Assembly (NCBI GenBank): GCA_021160865.1
Contig: JAGHBS010000028.1
Span: 1-10,445 of the forward strand
Direction: 5' to 3'
Length of the DNA stretch: 10,445 nucleotides
Source of the DNA: Planctomycetota bacterium
Lineage (GTDB): Bacteria; Planctomycetota; Phycisphaerae; SM23-33
Shown here piece after piece: positions 6,235-10,445 of this stretch. The position numbers were made by a program, and so were the translations under genes. The notes below the pieces were generated by a model. It was not told where the DNA came from. It saw nothing but the letters and a program-made list of their open reading frames with translations, and did no database searches. Position 1 is the stretch's first letter. The number at the start of each line of letters is the position of its first letter.

Positions 6235-9200
6235 ATGAAATATTACATCGGTATAGACATAGGTGCCGTTAGTATAAAGGCTGGGTGTATTGCTATAAAT
6301 GGGGACAGTTCTTCACTAACTCGAGTGGGGTTTACACACCTTACCCGCTCAGCCTTACCACTGATTGGGGAAGATAGTGCTGATATTTACATAGGTCATT
6401 ATCAACGGACGTTGGGGCATCCTATCAAGGCAACTACCGAGGTACTCGAACAGATTATCCAGGCAGTCGGGCATGAGAATATCGCGGGGGTTTGTTTTAC
6501 TGGTTCAGCAGCGTCGTTGGCGGCTGAAAAACTCCGAGCCGATACAATCAATGAGTTCAAAGCGGTGGCATTGGGTTTAAGCGTGATGGGCATCCCTGCA
6601 AGGACTGTCCTCGAGATGGGCGGTCAGCGGAGTAAATATATCCTGCTGGATAAGATGGCCGATGGGTTTTATTCCATCGCCGATTACTCCACAAATGGGG
6701 ATTGTGCTGCTGGTACCGGAGCGTTTATAGATCAGCAGGCTGGTCGATTGAAGTTTTCTGTCGAGGATGTGGGGGAGGTGGCACTATCAGCGGAGCGTTC
6801 TGCTCAGATTGCAGGCAGGTGCAGCGTATTTGCTAAAAGCGATATGATTCATGCTCAACAGAAGGGATATTCTCCTGCCGAGGTGCTTTCAGGCTTATGC
6901 AAAGCGGTTGCGAGAAATTTTAAAATGGCGGTGGTGCGGTCGCATCCGGTCGAGCCACCTGTGATTTTCATAGGAGGGGTAGCCGCTAATAAGGCGGTAG
7001 TTAGTGCGATGAGGGAGGTGTTCAATTTATCTGATGCCGATTTTTCTGCTCCGACTGGATATGCACATGTTCTTGCCATCGGGGCTGCTGTTCAAGCATG
7101 CAAGAATTTCACGGGTACCGCTCAGTGGCACATTGCTGATCAGATGGACACCTTGCGAGCCACTTCTGATACCGCCCGTGGTCGCTTTCCGAGGGCTAAA
7201 CCGCTCAGTATGGAACGGGTTGTGCTTCTAAGAGACCGCATCGTGCCGTACGAATTGCCTTACGGGAAGAAGATTGATGCCTTTCTTGGAATTGACATCG
7301 GGTCGGTTTCAACCAACCTTGCTGTTATCGATATGCAAGGCGACGTTGTATATGAGATTTATACCCGCACACAGGGAAGGCCCATCGAGGTTGTCAGTGA
7401 GGCATTGAAGAAAGTTGAAGAAGCAGTTGGCGACAGGATTATCATCCGTGGTGTAGGAACTACGGGTAGTGGCCGTGAGTTAATCGGGCAACTCGTCGGG
7501 GCAGATACCATCAATGATGAAATCACTGCTCATAAGACCGGGGCGACCCTTATCGGCGAGAAAATGCTCGATGGTAAGGTACCCGATACCATCTTCGAGA
7601 TAGGTGGACAGGATTCAAAGTACATAAGTATCCAGGATGGCGTGGTGGTGGACTTTACCATGAATGATGCCTGTGCCGCTGGGACCGGCTCTTTCCTCGA
7701 AGAACGGGCTGAAGAACTGGGCATCTCCATCATCAACGAGTTTGCTGAGATAGCCTTATCGAGCAAGGCACCCATCCGCTTAGGTGAAAGGTGTACGGTG
7801 TTTATGGAGCGGGACGTTAGCAACTACCTCCAGCGGGGTGCTGACAAGGCTGATTTGGTGGCAGGATTGGCGTATTCGGTGGTTCATAATTATATAAATC
7901 GTGTCGTTCGGGGAAGGCGAATCGGTGATTGCATCTTCTTCCAGGGTGGGACGGCATATAACGATGCGGTCGCTGCTGCGATGGCATCGGTGCTGAATAA
8001 GGAAATTATCGTTCCACCTCATAACGGCGTGATGGGTGCTATCGGAGCGGCACTACTGGCAAGGGATAAAATGCTGGCTCTGGCAATGCAGGGTAAGGCA
8101 ACTTCGGAAGGGCAGATAGCCTCTCCTGTAAGTCAACAAGGAAATGGCGATGGAAACGGTCAATATATCCCTGAAACTGATAACCTGGAGAGGAAAAAAA
8201 TCTCATTTCCCCCGACCCGTTTTAGGGGCTATGATTTATCGAATGTGAACTATTCCCTTCGGGAGTTTATCTGCAACGGTTGTTCTAATCATTGCACCAT
8301 ACAAGAGTTCACCGTTGAGGGCGAAAAGACTTATTGGGGCGATAAATGCTCCGACCGATACCGTAAGGCAAGGAAGACTACCAAAGAGCCGGTTATCGAA
8401 GACCTCTTTGTGCTCCGAAAGAAGTTATTTGAAGATGATTCAGACTTACCGCCAGTTCCCGACGATGCAGCAACTATCGGCATCCCACGGGCAATGTTTG
8501 CGATGGATTATTTACCCTTCTGGCGAACATTCTGGACGCACTGCGGGTTCAAGGTTATTGTCTCACCGCCGACGAATCAGAAAATTATCACTGATGGCGT
8601 AAGCCATGTGGTAGCCGAACCCTGTTTTCCCGTAATTGTAGCCCACGGTCATGTAGCACACTTGCTTCAGGAAGGTGTCGATTACGTATTCGTGCCCAAT
8701 ACGGTATCAGCTGATACTCGCATAGGGAGCGAAGCGTATATTTGCCCGTGGGGTCAGACCTTGCCTTTCGTTCTCCGACGGGTACCGGCGTTTGAAGCCC
8801 ATTATGAAAGATTTCTTACCCCATGCGTGCGTTTCCGGGAAGGTTTCGACGCCGTTGCAAAGGTGCTACGCAAACTTTGCAGCCGGCTGGGTGTCAAACG
8901 GCGCACTGTTGATAAGGCTTTGATTGCTGCTTATGAGAGACAAAGACGCTTCAGGAGCCAGCTCATCGAAGCAGGCAACAAGGCTATCGATACGCTTAAT
9001 CGTACAAACCAGATGGGAGTGGTTATCATAGGCAGACCTTACAATATCCACGATGCCGGCGTGAATCTTAATGTACCGGGGAAATTGCGCTCATATTACG
9101 GTGTAAATTGCATCCCCATCGATTGTCTTGATACCGACAGCGTGGATATTTCTGATGTGAATGATAATATGTTCTGGGAGTACGGCCGACGGCTTATAGC

Positions 9201-9462
9201 AGCTGCCAAAATTGTCGGCAGGCATGAAAATCTGCACATCATCCATATAACGAATTTTAAATGCGGGCCCGATTCGTTCATCAGGCACTTTATCCGCTAT
9301 GCTTCGGGTAAACCCTTCCTGGCACTGCAATTCGACGGGCACAGCAACGATGCCGGGATTATGACCCGATGCGAAGCATACCTCGACAGCAAGGGTATCA
9401 TCAGGCCTTGGCGACGGGTCAAATTGACTGATAAAGACAGAATGGTTAGCGTGGGAAGGTAA
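6235..9462 (+). CDS. Tandem BadF/HgdC-type activase with DUF2229-like C-terminus
   Basis: Activases of this family hydrolyse ATP to push an electron from a [4Fe-4S] cluster into 2-hydroxyacyl-CoA dehydratases, benzoyl-CoA reductases or related double-cubane proteins. Two ASKHA ATPase domains lie in one chain, starting at GIDIGAVS (6-13) and GIDIGSVS (352-359). Each has the two cysteines that in HgdC dimers hold the shared cluster: C157 (DCAAGTG) and C196 (RCSVF), then C480 (ACAAGTG) and C520 (RCTVF). The pair spacings are 39 and 40 residues. The chain may therefore act as a built-in dimer. Domain 2 has the normal GGQDSKYI with D460; domain 1 has GGQRSKYI with R132. A DUF2229-like region follows, with cysteines at 680, 683, 687 and 705 and a KCGPDSF segment. 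The start could also be GTG 6232; ATG 6235 gives the usual MKYYIGIDIG and has AGG 8 bases upstream. The actual substrate partner is unknown. Confidence 0.9.
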   Translation: MKYYIGIDIGAVSIKAGCIAINGDSSSLTRVGFTHLTRSALPLIGEDSADIYIGHYQRTLGHPIKATTEVLEQIIQAVGHENIAGVCFTGSAASLAAEKLRADTINEFKAVALGLSVMGIPARTVLEMGGQRSKYILLDKMADGFYSIADYSTNGDCAAGTGAFIDQQAGRLKFSVEDVGEVALSAERSAQIAGRCSVFAKSDMIHAQQKGYSPAEVLSGLCKAVARNFKMAVVRSHPVEPPVIFIGGVAANKAVVSAMREVFNLSDADFSAPTGYAHVLAIGAAVQACKNFTGTAQWHIADQMDTLRATSDTARGRFPRAKPLSMERVVLLRDRIVPYELPYGKKIDAFLGIDIGSVSTNLAVIDMQGDVVYEIYTRTQGRPIEVVSEALKKVEEAVGDRIIIRGVGTTGSGRELIGQLVGADTINDEITAHKTGATLIGEKMLDGKVPDTIFEIGGQDSKYISIQDGVVVDFTMNDACAAGTGSFLEERAEELGISIINEFAEIALSSKAPIRLGERCTVFMERDVSNYLQRGADKADLVAGLAYSVVHNYINRVVRGRRIGDCIFFQGGTAYNDAVAAAMASVLNKEIIVPPHNGVMGAIGAALLARDKMLALAMQGKATSEGQIASPVSQQGNGDGNGQYIPETDNLERKKISFPPTRFRGYDLSNVNYSLREFICNGCSNHCTIQEFTVEGEKTYWGDKCSDRYRKARKTTKEPVIEDLFVLRKKLFEDDSDLPPVPDDAATIGIPRAMFAMDYLPFWRTFWTHCGFKVIVSPPTNQKIITDGVSHVVAEPCFPVIVAHGHVAHLLQEGVDYVFVPNTVSADTRIGSEAYICPWGQTLPFVLRRVPAFEAHYERFLTPCVRFREGFDAVAKVLRKLCSRLGVKRRTVDKALIAAYERQRRFRSQLIEAGNKAIDTLNRTNQMGVVIIGRPYNIHDAGVNLNVPGKLRSYYGVNCIPIDCLDTDSVDISDVNDNMFWEYGRRLIAAAKIVGRHENLHIIHITNFKCGPDSFIRHFIRYASGKPFLALQFDGHSNDAGIMTRCEAYLDSKGIIRPWRRVKLTDKDRMVSVGR

Positions 9463-9497
9463 GAGTGTACGATGAAGCGGGGTGTAAGGCAGGATAG

Positions 9498-10445
9498 ATG
9501 ATAGAGGCATTGACGAAAAGACGAATATCTCATTCATCGCCGAAGGAACGATTGAAGGGCAGGACTGTCTGGATACCGAGAATGACTTATGTCGGTGCCA
9601 GCATGATGGCTGCCACGCTCCGCTCGATCGGGATTAACGCTGAGGTCACGCCTGAATCAGACGAAAAGACGTTGGAATTAGGCGGACTCTACACTAACGG
9701 GGAAGAGTGTTTTCCAGCCAAGGTTACCATCGGGGATTTTCTCAGGATTATCCATTCGCCCGATTTTGATCCTAATAAGCACGCCTTTTTCATGCCCACT
9801 GCAGAAGGACCCTGTCGGTTCGGTCAATATGCCCCGTATCTGGAGCGGCTTCTGCAGGATTTAGGTTATGATGTGCCTGTAATCTCGCCGACGTCGAGGA
9901 ACAGTTATGACGACCTTGCTGCCCATGAGCCTGACTTCATGAGGCGGGGATGGTGGACACTGGTAGCATCGGATGTGCTGCGAAAGATGCTCCTGAAGAC
10001 CCGTCCTTATGAGAAAACCCCCGGCGATGCCGACGAGGTCTTCGAACGCTCGCTGAAGATGATAAATAAGGTGCTGGAAAATCCCAAACTCCGGGGCAAA
10101 CGGCGGTTCGATGCGATAAAAGATGCACTGGTGAAGATGCGGGATATGTTCCGGGCAATCCCTGCCAATTACACCAAGGATCGACCATTAATCGGCGTGG
10201 TTGGTGAGATTTTCTGCCGCTTGAATACATTCGTCAATCGTGATGCTATCCGCAATATTGAAGCACTGGGCGGTGAGGCGTGGATATCCGATGTGAGCGA
10301 GTGGATATGGTACACCAACTGGTCGCAGAAAGACTTACTCAAGCGCGAGGGGAAGACCGTTAGTCTGGAAATGGCATGGGCGCTGGTGAAGAATTGGTTC
10401 CAGAAGCGTGACGAGCAGAAATTGCTCGAACCATTCAAGGAAGAC
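9498..10445 (+). CDS. Activase-associated 2-hydroxyacyl-CoA dehydratase-like protein (3' end beyond window)
   Basis: The frame stays open for 316 residues from the ATG at 9498 to the right edge. It belongs to the 2-hydroxyacyl-CoA dehydratase/"CoA protein activase" type that accompanies or is fused to tandem activases. GEECFPAKV with C71 and TAEGPCRFGQY with C106 are the expected conserved cysteine motifs; a further cysteine occurs at 240 in GEIFCRLN. These may ligate an iron-sulfur cluster. An in-frame stop (TAG) lies directly before the ATG, so the start is well bounded; AAGG and AGG lie 8 and 4 bases upstream. The gene begins 35 bases after the activase stop and is almost certainly in the same operon. 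In some relatives, from memory, the equivalent segment is fused to the activase; here it is separate. Whether it is catalytic or only an electron-relay partner cannot be told. Confidence 0.82.
   Translation, partial: MIEALTKRRISHSSPKERLKGRTVWIPRMTYVGASMMAATLRSIGINAEVTPESDEKTLELGGLYTNGEECFPAKVTIGDFLRIIHSPDFDPNKHAFFMPTAEGPCRFGQYAPYLERLLQDLGYDVPVISPTSRNSYDDLAAHEPDFMRRGWWTLVASDVLRKMLLKTRPYEKTPGDADEVFERSLKMINKVLENPKLRGKRRFDAIKDALVKMRDMFRAIPANYTKDRPLIGVVGEIFCRLNTFVNRDAIRNIEALGGEAWISDVSEWIWYTNWSQKDLLKREGKTVSLEMAWALVKNWFQKRDEQKLLEPFKED

Noticed and set aside
6811..6823. GCAGGCAGGTGCA match to the right end of the palindromic element
   Set aside because: It encodes AGRCS of the first activase domain, a conserved cluster-cysteine motif, and has no left half.
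9091..9537. 148-residue open frame on the minus strand
   Set aside because: It is antisense to the conserved C-terminal part of the activase and has no recognisable motif.

Overview
The window looks like part of the chromosome of an uncultured, probably anaerobic bacterium. The anaerobic inference rests on a tandem 2-hydroxyacyl-CoA dehydratase/benzoyl-CoA reductase-type activase followed by a dehydratase-like subunit. Base composition is near balanced and coding is dense. Nothing here fixes the phylum. No rRNA, tRNA, CRISPR array, transposase or phage gene is visible.

The left half is a leftward (minus-strand) series. It begins at a strong sigma70-like promoter near 4902-4930, overlapped and followed by two palindromes. 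Two tandem 439-residue extracellular solute-binding proteins come first (4835-3516, then 3434-2115). A CaCA-family sodium/calcium-type antiporter follows (1930-734). Five bases later a beta-class DNA methyltransferase starts (728 to beyond base 1). The two binding proteins are about 88% identical by hand count, and a central tract is far more alike than the ends. No permease or ATPase partner lies in the window. A related 30-base palindromic element occurs inside the methyltransferase gene (608-637) and inside the antiporter gene (860-889), in opposite orientation. Both genes stay open, and each element adds residues to a tolerant stretch of the protein.

The right half is rightward. After a divergent 227-base intergenic region comes an extended-SDR nucleotide-sugar epimerase/decarboxylase-like enzyme (5063-6052). 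A 182-base spacer with a plausible promoter follows. Next is a 1,075-residue protein with two BadF/HgdC-type ASKHA ATPase domains and a DUF2229-like C-terminal region (6235-9462). Last is a protein of the activase-associated 2-hydroxyacyl-CoA dehydratase type that runs off the right edge (9498 to beyond 10445).

The binding proteins and the sugar-nucleotide enzyme suggest carbohydrate uptake and glycan or nucleotide-sugar metabolism. The activase pair suggests ATP-driven low-potential electron transfer to an iron-sulfur partner. The substrate of that last system cannot be read from this window. The most interesting points are the in-frame palindromic elements, the asymmetry between the two activase domains, the gene-conversion-like tract in the binding proteins and the promoter-palindrome cluster.
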